Positions 18,238 through 25,933 of a DNA stretch of 64,000 bases are shown in pieces; within the stretch, counting starts at the first letter, position 1, and the number at the start of each line of letters is the position of its first letter. The notes under the pieces were generated by a model. That model was given only the letters and a program-made list of their open reading frames with translations, had not been told where the DNA came from and did not search any database. Origin of the DNA: Clostridiales bacterium (lineage in GTDB: Bacteria > Bacillota > Clostridia > Christensenellales > Borkfalkiaceae); assembly GCA_015071005.1 (NCBI GenBank), contig SVIG01000003.1, positions 62,001-126,000 of the forward strand. The letters are read 5' to 3'. The translations under genes were made by a program, and so were the position numbers.

Positions 18238-19065
18238 TTATTCGGTAAAACCGAATTTGTGGATAATTTCCGCTATCGCGTTTTCGTTAAAGGTTGCATC
18301 CGTTACGTAATTTGCAACCGCTTTTAATCTTTCGTCCGCATTTTGAACGGCAATTCCAAGCCCTGCCGTCTCGACCATCGGTATATCGTTTTGCTGATCG
18401 CCCACCGCAATCGTTTTATCGAGCGGTATTTTGTAATGCTCCGCGATAAACTTAACGGCTGTACCCTTGGAATATCGCTCGTTTACCACTTCCACAAGCG
18501 TTCTTGAACTGCGCGTTATCGTACAACCTGCAAAATGCTCTGCGGCAAGCGTTTGCGCAATTTTTTCGCCATCCTCTGGCTTGACCATTGTCAAAACTTT
18601 ATACGAACGAAAATCCCGTTCTTGCGCGAATTTTGAAATCGGTTTGTCCAACACCAAGTTCGCTTTCATTCCAACGCCACGTTCATAGGATTTCAAACCC
18701 TCGTCGTCCATGTTGGAATAATACTCCCAACTATCGTAGATTTGGATATGCAAGCCCATTTCTTCCATCTTTTTGCACGCGGCAACCGTGGATTCTACCG
18801 ATAAACGGCCCTCCATAATCGTTTCACCGCTCTCAATATCCACAATAATTGCTCCTTGACAGCAGGAAATCAAGCCTTTTAAGCCAAGTTCCCTTGCGCG
18901 GTGCAAAATCCCTGACGTCATACGGCCTGTGGATATGGCAAATTTTCCACCGCAAGCGATATATTCGTTAATTGCGTTGCGGTTTTCTTCGCTAATCGTA
19001 CCGTCTCTTTTTACAAGCGTACCGTCAAAATCGGACACAATCAGCGGATAATTTATCCTTCGCAT
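18238..19065 (-). CDS. Cof-type HAD phosphatase
   Basis: A 275-residue HAD hydrolase of the Cof/YidA (IIB cap) group. Motif I is VSDFDGTLV with the nucleophile Asp, motif II is FAISTGRM, and motifs III/IV are the Lys region near KGTAVKFIAEHYKI and VGDQQNDIPMVETAG. Such enzymes dephosphorylate sugar phosphates, FMN or pyridoxal phosphate; the substrate cannot be read from sequence. It abuts uvrC with no gap. Confidence 0.9.
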   Translation of the reverse strand: MRRINYPLIVSDFDGTLVKRDGTISEENRNAINEYIACGGKFAISTGRMTSGILHRARELGLKGLISCCQGAIIVDIESGETIMEGRLSVESTVAACKKMEEMGLHIQIYDSWEYYSNMDDEGLKSYERGVGMKANLVLDKPISKFAQERDFRSYKVLTMVKPEDGEKIAQTLAAEHFAGCTITRSSRTLVEVVNERYSKGTAVKFIAEHYKIPLDKTIAVGDQQNDIPMVETAGLGIAVQNADERLKAVANYVTDATFNENAIAEIIHKFGFTE

Positions 19066-20874
19066 TTATAATTCTTCCTTAAAATAGGTGTAAATCTTTT
19101 TCGCAAGCTCCGGCCCGATACCATCCACTTCGCCAAGCATTTTTTCATCGGCAGACATAATTTTGTCGATCGTACCGAATTTTTCCAAAAGCGCCATACG
19201 TTTCTTTTTGCCCACCCCGTCGATTTCTTCTAATACGGACGCTAAATTGCGTTTAGAGTGTAGACTTCTAAAATAAGTGATTGCGAATCTATGCGCCTCG
19301 TCACGAATACGTTGCAGCATTTTTAAGGCAAAATCCCGTTTATCAATGCGAATACTTTCGCAAGAATTCAGCGTAAAGACTTCTTCCTCTCTCTCCGCCA
19401 ACGAAATCAGCTCTATATCTTGCACGTTCGCTTCATCGAAAATCTCTTTTATGGCGGAAAGCTGCCCTTTACCGCCGTCAATAACCATCAAATCGGGTTT
19501 AGGAAAACGCTCCTCTTCCGCCGTACCAAGCTTTGCCAAGCGCCGGCGCATCATCTCTTGATGGGACGCGTAATCGTTTGCGCCTTCTACCGTTTTAATT
19601 TTGAAACGGCGATAACTGCTTCTATCCGCTTCCCCGTCAATAAATACGACCATTGAGCCGACTTTATCCACGCCGCTAATATTCGAAATATCATAGCATT
19701 CCATACGCTTGGGATATTTCTTCAAGCCGAGTATTTCTTTCAAACGTTGACAGGCATTTTTCGTCATATCGTCTTTGTGCTTGATCTTATCAATCGACTT
19801 CGACAAATATTCGCTCGCATTCTTTTCCGCCATATCGAGCAGTTGCTTTTTCACGCCCAACTTTGCCATCGTTATATCTACTTTTTTACCGAATTTTTCG
19901 CGGAAATACTTTTCAAGCAAGTCCTTTTCGCAAAAATCCTGCACGATAATCTCGTCGGGCAATTCGTGATTGCGGTAAAACTGCAAAATGAACGCGGTCA
20001 AGGCGTCCGCCTCACTAAACGAACCGTCCTCTAATGCAAAATTACTGCTCCCTTGCATAATACCGTTTCTCGTCACTAAAACGTTTGCGGCTGAATATAA
20101 ATAGTTCGTTTTAAGCGCGATAATATCCGCGTTTATAGAACGGTTTAACGCCGTTATACGCTTCAATTTTAGTTTGGAAAGCATTTCCAGCTTTTGACGG
20201 TACTCCATTGCCAGCTCAAACTCCTCGTTTTCAGCAAAGCGGAGCATTTTTTCTTTCAAAATCTTCTCGGCGGCCTCGTAATCACCGTCCAAAAAAGCAA
20301 TTACTTGCTTGATTTTTTGCGCGTAATCTTCTCGATTGCACAAATGTGCGCACGGCGCGTTGCATCTACCTAAATGATAGGCAAGACAAGGCTTTTTGGG
20401 TTTACTTGTAATTGCCGTATTGCAGGTTCTAACGTTATATACCGAGCCGATAATATCTAAAAGATCGCCGCAGCGAACACCGCCCATGAACGGACCGAAA
20501 TACTTGCCGTCCTTTTTGATTTTGCGAATGATCGATACGCGCGGAAATTCTTCCGACGTGTGGATTTTCAAATACGGATACGTCTTATCGTCTTTTAAGA
20601 GAATGTTATACTTGGGCTTGTACTTTTTAATAAGATTGTTTTCAAGCGCCAAAGCATCGATTTCCGTCTGCGTAATGACGTAATAAAAATCGTCGATATG
20701 CTCCACCATCGCCGCGACTTTTTCGGGCTTTGCCGACGAGTGAAAATATTGCCGAACACGGTTTTTCAAAACGCGCGCTTTGCCCACGTAAATCACGATT
20801 CCGTCCTTATCGAGCATAATGTATACGCCCGGGGACTCGGGAAGCAAATTCAGTTTTTCCTTCAAATTGCTCAT
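19066..20874 (-). CDS. uvrC: excinuclease ABC subunit C
   Basis: A 602-residue UvrC, the nuclease that makes both incisions in nucleotide excision repair. The GIY-YIG domain is seen as SPGVYIMLDKDGIVIYVGKA, a UvrB-binding UVR motif at about residue 200 (FAENEEFELAMEYRQKLEML), then the RNase H-like endonuclease domain (ECYDISNISG, MVIDGGKGQL) and a C-terminal helix-hairpin-helix (LLEKFGTIDKIMSADEKML). It heads the long leftward run and has its own promoter and a perfect palindrome in the leader. Confidence 0.97.
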   Translation of the reverse strand: MSNLKEKLNLLPESPGVYIMLDKDGIVIYVGKARVLKNRVRQYFHSSAKPEKVAAMVEHIDDFYYVITQTEIDALALENNLIKKYKPKYNILLKDDKTYPYLKIHTSEEFPRVSIIRKIKKDGKYFGPFMGGVRCGDLLDIIGSVYNVRTCNTAITSKPKKPCLAYHLGRCNAPCAHLCNREDYAQKIKQVIAFLDGDYEAAEKILKEKMLRFAENEEFELAMEYRQKLEMLSKLKLKRITALNRSINADIIALKTNYLYSAANVLVTRNGIMQGSSNFALEDGSFSEADALTAFILQFYRNHELPDEIIVQDFCEKDLLEKYFREKFGKKVDITMAKLGVKKQLLDMAEKNASEYLSKSIDKIKHKDDMTKNACQRLKEILGLKKYPKRMECYDISNISGVDKVGSMVVFIDGEADRSSYRRFKIKTVEGANDYASHQEMMRRRLAKLGTAEEERFPKPDLMVIDGGKGQLSAIKEIFDEANVQDIELISLAEREEEVFTLNSCESIRIDKRDFALKMLQRIRDEAHRFAITYFRSLHSKRNLASVLEEIDGVGKKKRMALLEKFGTIDKIMSADEKMLGEVDGIGPELAKKIYTYFKEEL

Positions 20875-20904
20875 CCTGTTCTCACAAATCGACTTTTTAC
20901 GTGA

Positions 20905-20924
20905 AATGTTCTTATAAGAACATT
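20905..20924. promoter_or_regulatory. perfect 20-bp palindrome in the uvrC leader
   Basis: AATGTTCTTATAAGAACATT is a perfect inverted repeat between the uvrC promoter and its start codon, beginning a few bases after the predicted transcription start. It contains GTTC-N6-GAAC, the inside-out version of the Firmicutes SOS box GAAC-N4-GTTC, so it is not a standard LexA site. It could be an operator for another repressor or a short RNA hairpin. Confidence 0.6.
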
Positions 20925-20938
20925 AACCCACGAATATC

Positions 20939-20967
20939 ATTATATACCAATTTTCGAAATTTTGCAA
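20939..20967 (-). promoter_or_regulatory. promoter of uvrC and the repair run
   Basis: On the minus strand TTGCAA (20962-20967), 17-base spacer, TATAAT (20939-20944), giving a leader of about 55 bases before uvrC. Confidence 0.75.
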
Positions 20968-20990
20968 GGGTATACGGCAAAAAACTTGCT

Positions 20991-21329
20991 TTAACAGCCT
21001 AAAAATTCGATTCCTTTCAAGATAACGTCGTTAATCGAGTCGTTTACAAGACTATAAAAGACTATTTTTCCTTGCCGAACGCATTTTACAATCCCAGCGC
21101 TACGCAAAAAACGAAGCTGATGAGAAACGGTCGTTTGATTGATATTAAGTATTCTGGAAAGGTCTGTCACGCAAAGCTCGCTAATTGCCAATGCAGACAA
21201 AATTTTTACACGCGTATAATCGGCAAAAACAGAGAAAAAGCACACAACGCCTTCGAGAATTTCCCCTTGCGGTACGTAATCCTCGATCAGGCTTTGTGTG
21301 CGTTTGTCTAAAAGTAACGTTTGTGACAT
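20991..21329 (-). CDS. ArsR/SmtB family metal-responsive repressor
   Basis: A 112-residue winged-helix repressor. The recognition helix region reads TTVSHQLRFLRSAGIV and the alpha-3 segment is ELCVTDLS, which resembles the ELCVCDL metal-binding motif of ArsR/CadC but has only one of the two cysteines; other Cys residues are near position 29 and at the very C-terminus. The ATG at 21329 is preferred to 21335 because AAGGAG is eight bases before it. It lies downstream of copA in the same direction and has its own promoter overlapped by a dyad, so it probably represses itself and perhaps copA. The sensed metal is not certain. Confidence 0.85.
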   Translation of the reverse strand: MSQTLLLDKRTQSLIEDYVPQGEILEGVVCFFSVFADYTRVKILSALAISELCVTDLSRILNINQTTVSHQLRFLRSAGIVKCVRQGKIVFYSLVNDSINDVILKGIEFLGC

Positions 21330-21350
21330 AATCATAGCTCCTTGTATGTT

Positions 21351-21379
21351 ATTATGGGAATATGATAACGTATGTCATA
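21351..21379 (-). promoter_or_regulatory. arsR promoter and overlapping operator dyad
   Basis: On the minus strand ATGACA (21373-21378), 16-base spacer, CATAAT (21351-21356). A dyad with arms TATGA (21361-21365) and TCATA (21375-21379) covers the -35 and spacer, as expected for an ArsR/SmtB operator that blocks RNA polymerase. Confidence 0.6.
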
Positions 21380-21430
21380 AAACGTTTTCTCGGTTATTTT
21401 GTTGTAAAAGGATTTATTTTGTCATTTTTC

Positions 21431-21640
21431 TCACGAAATCTTCTTTACTTCGTAGCCTGCATCCGTGATTGCAGCGGTCAAAACCTCGTCAGATACTTCA
21501 TTATCCAAAGCGACTACTGCCGTTTTCTTCTTCAAATTTACGTCCACTTCCGCTACGCCGTCAACACTTTGCAACGCTTTCGTCACGTGCGCAACGCAAC
21601 GCTGACACATCATTCCTTCTATCTTCAACGTCTTTTTCAT
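21431..21640 (-). CDS. possible separately translated CopZ-like copper chaperone inside copA
   Basis: In frame with copA, an ATG at 21640 is preceded by AAGGAG (21649-21654) at an eight-base spacing, better than many real starts here. Translation would give a free 69-residue heavy-metal domain beginning MKKTLKIEG with CQRC, the size and form of the CopZ chaperone. The same residues form the C-terminal domain of full-length CopA. Making a soluble chaperone from within the copA gene has a precedent in E. coli, where it occurs by frameshifting. The internal start here is inferred only from the ribosome site. Confidence 0.45.
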   Translation of the reverse strand: MKKTLKIEGMMCQRCVAHVTKALQSVDGVAEVDVNLKKKTAVVALDNEVSDEVLTAAITDAGYEVKKIS

Positions 21641-23860
21641 TTCCTTTTCTCCTTCCATTACAGTTTGATTTTCGTTCTTATTTTTTCCAAATTTTGTTAA
21701 TCGCAAAGCGTTTGTTACTACGAAAAGTGAACTTAAACTCATCGCCGCCGCGCCAATCATGGGATTAAGGGATAATCCTACGAACGCAAACGCGCCTGCC
21801 GCTATGGGAATGGCAACGCAGTTATAAAAGAAAGCCCAGAATAAATTTTGCTTAATATTTCGTACCGTTTTGCGGCTCAACTCGACCATGGTACTCACCA
21901 ATCGCAAATCATCGCGCGACAAAACAACGTCCGCGGCGTCGATTGCAATATCCGTTCCGTTCCCCATTGCAACCCCGATATCCGCTTCTTTTAATGCCGG
22001 AGAATCGTTGATTCCGTCACCGACCATTGCAACAATTCCGCCCACCGATTGCACTCTTTTTACTGCGTTTACCTTATCCTCGGGTAAAGCTTCGGCAAAA
22101 TAGTCGTCAATTCCTACTTCTTCCGCAATCGCTTTTGCAACGTTTTCGTTGTCACCAGTAAGCATACCGACGCGCATGCGTTGTTCTTTTAACGAAGTGA
22201 CCGCTTCCTTACTTTCCGACTTTAAGGTGTCGGCAATGGCAAAAATAGCAAGAATTTTTTTAGAATTTGCAAGGAAAACGACCGTTTTCCCTTGCATGGA
22301 ATATTCTTTTTCTAATTGCTCAGCTTTTTTCTCTTCGATTCTTTCAAGCAAACGGCGATTGCCTAAATAATAGGTTTCTCCGTCGAATTCCGCTTGCGCG
22401 CCGTGCCCTAACTTGTAGACGTAATTTTGTACGTCAATCCCTTTCGTTTCCCCTTCCGCATAAGCGCGAATACATTCGGCTATGGGGTGATTGGAATGTT
22501 TTTCAATACCGATGGCAAGCTGTAATAAGTTGTTGCGCTCGCCTGAGAAAATAATAAAATCGGTGACAGTAGGTTTACCGACGGTCAAAGTCGCTGTTTT
22601 ATCCAACAATACGCAGTTCAAATCCTTTGCTTTTTGCAGGGTTTCCGCATCTTTATACAAAATCCCAAGCGCCATACCGCGGCCGGTTGCCGCCATCACC
22701 GCTACGGGTGTTGCAAGTCCCAACGAACACGGGCAGGATATAACCAATACGCAAATTGCGTAATTTGCCGCGCGCGCGACGTCCTTCGTAAAGGACAACC
22801 AAATAAAGAATGTAATTACGGCAATCAGCGTGACAAACGGCACGAAAATGCCCGCAATTTTATCCGCGGTCTTTTGGATTGGCGCTTTACTCGCGCCAGC
22901 TTCCTTGACCATTTTAACGATTTGAGAAAGAGTTGTTTGCGCGCCTACCTTTTCGGCTAAAATTTTAATAAAACCGCTCTTTACAATGTCCGCACTTGTG
23001 ACCAAATCCCCTTCCATAAGCTCAACGGGCAAGCTTTCGCCCGTGATTGCCGCTCGATCGACAAATGCGTGTCCTTCAATGATTTTTCCGTCTACGGGTA
23101 CGTATTCACCTTGTTTTACAATCAATACGTCGCCGATTGCAATATCGGCAAAATTGACCTTCGTTTCTACGCCGTTTCGTTCGATTGACACGGTGTTGGG
23201 CATCAATTTGATGAGTTTTTCAATTTCATCACCCGTTTTGCGTTTGGATTTTTCTTCCAGCCATTTTCCTACTGTCACCAAACACAAAATCATTGCCGCT
23301 GATTCGTAGAAGAAATGGGTATGCGCGCCCACTTTATCCAAATACAAAAGTATCGAATAAACAAGGCTATACGCAAAGGAAACGCCCGAACCCATGGCAA
23401 CCAAGGTGTCCATATTCGGGACGCCCTTCAAAAGCGCTTTCGTACCGCTTGTAAAAAACTTATAATTGACGAGCATTACCGCAAACGACAACGCCATTTG
23501 TAAGCTTACGGAGACCTTCAAATGCGGCTGCGGTAAATCCAACATACCGCCCATTGAGAAATACATAAGCGGCAATAAAAACAATAAGGATAAAAAGAAT
23601 CGAATCTTGAACCGAGTAGGATTCGCCTTTTTTTCCAAAAACGCTTTCTCATCGTATTTCGCCGCGCCGTAGCCCAATTCTTGCACGGTTTGCATTATTT
23701 TTTCAGCGGTGACAAGGTTTTCCTCATATTCAACGGACATGCTCTCGTCCATCAAGGACACGTTCGCACTTTTTACGCCGCTTAAACGGCATACTGCGCG
23801 CTCAATCCCTAACGAACATGCCGAACACGTCATCCCCGTGACCGAAAATTTTTCTTTCAT
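21431..23860 (-). CDS. copA: copper-translocating P1B-type ATPase with C-terminal CopZ-like domain
   Basis: An 809-residue membrane ATPase. Order: N-terminal heavy-metal domain with GMTCSAC (Cys 12 and 15), about eight membrane helices, the actuator TGES, the transport motif CPC (376-378), the phosphorylation motif, the HP motif (SNHPIA), GDGINDSPALKEAD, and a second heavy-metal domain (741-809) with MMCQRC at the C-terminus. CPC with these metal domains points to Cu(I) export. The phosphorylation motif reads DKTATLT (D420) instead of the near-invariant DKTGTLT. A Shine-Dalgarno inside the gene could start the last domain as a separate protein. arsR follows 101 bases downstream. Confidence 0.94.
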   Translation of the reverse strand: MKEKFSVTGMTCSACSLGIERAVCRLSGVKSANVSLMDESMSVEYEENLVTAEKIMQTVQELGYGAAKYDEKAFLEKKANPTRFKIRFFLSLLFLLPLMYFSMGGMLDLPQPHLKVSVSLQMALSFAVMLVNYKFFTSGTKALLKGVPNMDTLVAMGSGVSFAYSLVYSILLYLDKVGAHTHFFYESAAMILCLVTVGKWLEEKSKRKTGDEIEKLIKLMPNTVSIERNGVETKVNFADIAIGDVLIVKQGEYVPVDGKIIEGHAFVDRAAITGESLPVELMEGDLVTSADIVKSGFIKILAEKVGAQTTLSQIVKMVKEAGASKAPIQKTADKIAGIFVPFVTLIAVITFFIWLSFTKDVARAANYAICVLVISCPCSLGLATPVAVMAATGRGMALGILYKDAETLQKAKDLNCVLLDKTATLTVGKPTVTDFIIFSGERNNLLQLAIGIEKHSNHPIAECIRAYAEGETKGIDVQNYVYKLGHGAQAEFDGETYYLGNRRLLERIEEKKAEQLEKEYSMQGKTVVFLANSKKILAIFAIADTLKSESKEAVTSLKEQRMRVGMLTGDNENVAKAIAEEVGIDDYFAEALPEDKVNAVKRVQSVGGIVAMVGDGINDSPALKEADIGVAMGNGTDIAIDAADVVLSRDDLRLVSTMVELSRKTVRNIKQNLFWAFFYNCVAIPIAAGAFAFVGLSLNPMIGAAAMSLSSLFVVTNALRLTKFGKNKNENQTVMEGEKEMKKTLKIEGMMCQRCVAHVTKALQSVDGVAEVDVNLKKKTAVVALDNEVSDEVLTAAITDAGYEVKKIS

Positions 23861-23870
23861 AAATGTACTC

Positions 23871-23890
23871 CTATAATATAAATATTATAG
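23871..23890. promoter_or_regulatory. 20-bp palindrome over the copA -10/start region
   Basis: CTATAATATAAATATTATAG is palindromic except for its central AA. It covers the -10 box (23884-23889) and the likely start site. It may be a repressor operator. It does not match the CopY box TACA-N2-TGTA. Confidence 0.5.
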
Positions 23891-23912
23891 CACCTTCAAA
23901 TATTTTTGTCAA
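23884..23912 (-). promoter_or_regulatory. promoter of copA
   Basis: On the minus strand TTGACA (23907-23912), 17-base spacer, TATAAT (23884-23889): an exact consensus promoter, which usually implies that a repressor keeps it off. Confidence 0.85.
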
Positions 23913-23961
23913 GCATAAAAATTAACCGTAGTTAAATTTCTTTTATTTTTTAGCGCAACGC

Positions 23962-23990
23962 AAAAAGACGGGCGCGTAAAGCAGCCCGCC
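23962..23990 (-). terminator. terminator after rpmF
   Basis: Reading leftward, GGCGGGC (23984-23990) pairs with GCCCGTC (23967-23973) and is followed by TTTTTG, 24 bases after the rpmF stop. Confidence 0.75.
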
Positions 23991-24014
23991 TAAAATTCCA
24001 ATTAGACGAAATAA

Positions 24015-24206
24015 TTAGTTGTTCTTTTCAGCCTTCGGAGCGATAACTTCTACGCCGTTGTAGTAACCGCATTTATCACATACTCTATGCGATTGCATAA
24101 ATTCGTGGCAATGAGGGCATTCAACGATCGTTGCTGCCGTTGCTTTGTAGTTTGCAAATCTCTTGTTCGTTCTGCTCTTGGATTGTTTACTCTTAGGTAC
24201 TGCCAT
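24015..24206 (-). CDS. rpmF: 50S ribosomal protein bL32
   Basis: A 63-residue ribosomal protein. The start MAVPKSKQSKSRTNKRFANYK and the two zinc Cys pairs, CPHC and CDKC, identify the zinc-binding (C+) form of bL32. It follows the yceD-type gene by 39 bases, a widely conserved pairing. Confidence 0.96.
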   Translation of the reverse strand: MAVPKSKQSKSRTNKRFANYKATAATIVECPHCHEFMQSHRVCDKCGYYNGVEVIAPKAEKNN

Positions 24207-24245
24207 TTTATAACACCTCTCGTTTTTTCTTCTAAATTAAATCGG

Positions 24246-24653
24246 TTAACCGAGATAAGAAATGCCCTCGCAATCTTCACCGCAGGAAACGGAAAAAGGC
24301 ATACTTGCCATAATCGCGTCCTCTACTGCTTTCGTAAGATTCAAAACACCGTTCGTGTATCCATAATCGCTGAAATCTTTTTTACATTCAAACAATGCGT
24401 CCAATTCCCCGACCACCTCTTGAGAGGCTGCTTTTAAGCAACGGGAGCATTGCCCTTCCAAGCGATAGGAAACCGTGCCACGTATTTCTACCGAATCGTC
24501 CTCAAAAATTTCATAATCAAAGGAAATTTTCACGGGCGCGGAGAATTTTACGTACGGAATTTCGATTAAAGTCTCGGGTGCGGAATATTCCAATTCCATA
24601 CTGCCGACGTACTTTTTTTGTGCGTTGAGTTTTCTTATATCGATAATCATCAT
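24246..24653 (-). CDS. YceD/DUF177 family protein
   Basis: A 135-residue protein of the DUF177 (YceD) family, which commonly precedes rpmF and is implicated in 23S rRNA accumulation or ribosome assembly. The family pattern is seen in VSYRLEGQCSRCLK and in the late AVEDAIMASMPFSVSCGEDCEG, where Cys residues may bind metal. The predicted transcript start is only about eight or nine bases before the first ATG and there is no clear Shine-Dalgarno, so initiation may be nearly leaderless. Confidence 0.85.
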   Translation of the reverse strand: MMIIDIRKLNAQKKYVGSMELEYSAPETLIEIPYVKFSAPVKISFDYEIFEDDSVEIRGTVSYRLEGQCSRCLKAASQEVVGELDALFECKKDFSDYGYTNGVLNLTKAVEDAIMASMPFSVSCGEDCEGISYLG

Positions 24654-24668
24654 AAAACCGACTGAATA

Positions 24669-24697
24669 AGTATAGTATATTTATTTGACTTTGTCAA
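24669..24697 (-). promoter_or_regulatory. promoter of yceD-rpmF
   Basis: On the minus strand TTGACA (24692-24697), 17-base spacer, TATACT (24669-24674). The -35 is part of a short dyad, TTGAC-TTT-GTCAA (24685-24697), of unknown meaning. Confidence 0.75.
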
Positions 24698-24725
24698 CTT
24701 TTTTTGTTGTATTTTTTGGATTTTT

Positions 24726-25919
24726 TTATAATAATTCAACGGTTTCTCTTGCGATTACCAATTCTTCGTTGGTAGGAATGATAAGAACCTTGACTTTCGA
24801 GTTCTTGCCCGTCACGTCGCGGATTTGTCCGTTGTTAGGCGCGCTGTTCTTTTCCTTATCGATTTCCAAACCTATATAGTCCATATCACCGCACACCGCC
24901 TCAATTACCGAAGGCGTATTTTCACCGACGCCAGCCGTGAAAACGATACAGTCTACGCCGTTCATTGCAGCAGTATATGCGCCAACGTATTTTTTGCAAG
25001 CATACGTAAACATATCGAGCGCAAGAGCCGCGCGCTTATTCCCCTGTGCCTTTGCCGCTCTCAAATCGCGGAAATCACTAGAAACACCCGAAATACCTGC
25101 TACGCCGCCCTTTTTATTCAAATAGGTGATCGCTTCCGCAAGCGTAAGCCCCTTCTTTTGCGCTAAATACTCCACAACAGCGGGATCAATATCCCCCGAG
25201 CGCGTACCCATAGGTACGCCCGCCAAAGGCGTAAAGCCCATCGTCGTATCAATGCTCTTACCGCCTTTAACCGCCGTAATCGACGAACCGTTACCAAGGT
25301 GACAGGTGATAATCTTCAAATCTTCGGGCTTTTTGCCAAGATATTTTGCCGCTTCTTGGGAAACGAACTTATGACTCGTGCCGTGGAAACCGTAGCGGCG
25401 AATGGAATATTTTTGATAATCTTCGTAATCGATTGCGTACATATACGCATATTCGGGCATCGTGAAATGGAAACTCGTATCGAATACGAACGCCATAGGC
25501 GTATTCGGCATTGCCGCACGGCAGGCTTTTACGCCAACGATTGCAGGCGGATTATGTAAAGGCGCGAGATCGGAAAGTTCTTCCATCTTCGCGATGGACT
25601 CGTCCGTAACCAAGGTGGGTGCTTTGAAAACTTCCCCCGAAGCAACGGCTCTATGCCCTACTGCATCAATTTCTTCCATCGACGCGATTACGCCGTATTC
25701 CGCGTCCGTCAACGCCTTCAAAACAAGCGAAACGGCTACCGTATGATCGGGCATAGCTTGCTGAATCACAATTTCCTTGCCCTTTGCTTTATGTTTAAGA
25801 TTCGAGCCTTCAATACCGATACGTTCGCAACCGCCCTTTGCGATTACGCTTTCCGTTTCCATATCGATAAGCTGATATTTAAGAGAGGAACTCCCCGAAT
25901 TGATAACTAGAACTTTCAT
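24726..25919 (-). CDS. ackA: acetate kinase
   Basis: A 397-residue enzyme of the ASKHA fold that converts acetyl phosphate and ADP to acetate and ATP. Conserved blocks: VLVINSGSSSLKYQLID at the N-terminus, RRYGFHGTSHKFVS, TCHLGNGSSITAV and a C-terminal TNEELVIARET. It follows pta by 14 bases, forming the standard fermentation pair that yields ATP from acetyl-CoA. Confidence 0.97.
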   Translation of the reverse strand: MKVLVINSGSSSLKYQLIDMETESVIAKGGCERIGIEGSNLKHKAKGKEIVIQQAMPDHTVAVSLVLKALTDAEYGVIASMEEIDAVGHRAVASGEVFKAPTLVTDESIAKMEELSDLAPLHNPPAIVGVKACRAAMPNTPMAFVFDTSFHFTMPEYAYMYAIDYEDYQKYSIRRYGFHGTSHKFVSQEAAKYLGKKPEDLKIITCHLGNGSSITAVKGGKSIDTTMGFTPLAGVPMGTRSGDIDPAVVEYLAQKKGLTLAEAITYLNKKGGVAGISGVSSDFRDLRAAKAQGNKRAALALDMFTYACKKYVGAYTAAMNGVDCIVFTAGVGENTPSVIEAVCGDMDYIGLEIDKEKNSAPNNGQIRDVTGKNSKVKVLIIPTNEELVIARETVELL

Positions 25920-25933
25920 TTTTCTTTACTCCA

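Noticed and set aside
20905-20924. Calling the uvrC palindrome a LexA box
   Set aside because: The Firmicutes box is GAAC-N4-GTTC; here the order is GTTC-N6-GAAC, so I list it only as an unidentified palindrome.
21431-23860. Programmed frameshift in copA
   Set aside because: The CopZ-like domain is in the same frame as CopA, so no slippery site is needed; an internal start is the simpler reading.
24685-24697. TTGACTTTGTCAA as a fatty-acid (FapR) operator
   Set aside because: It does not match the FapR consensus and half of it is simply the -35 box.
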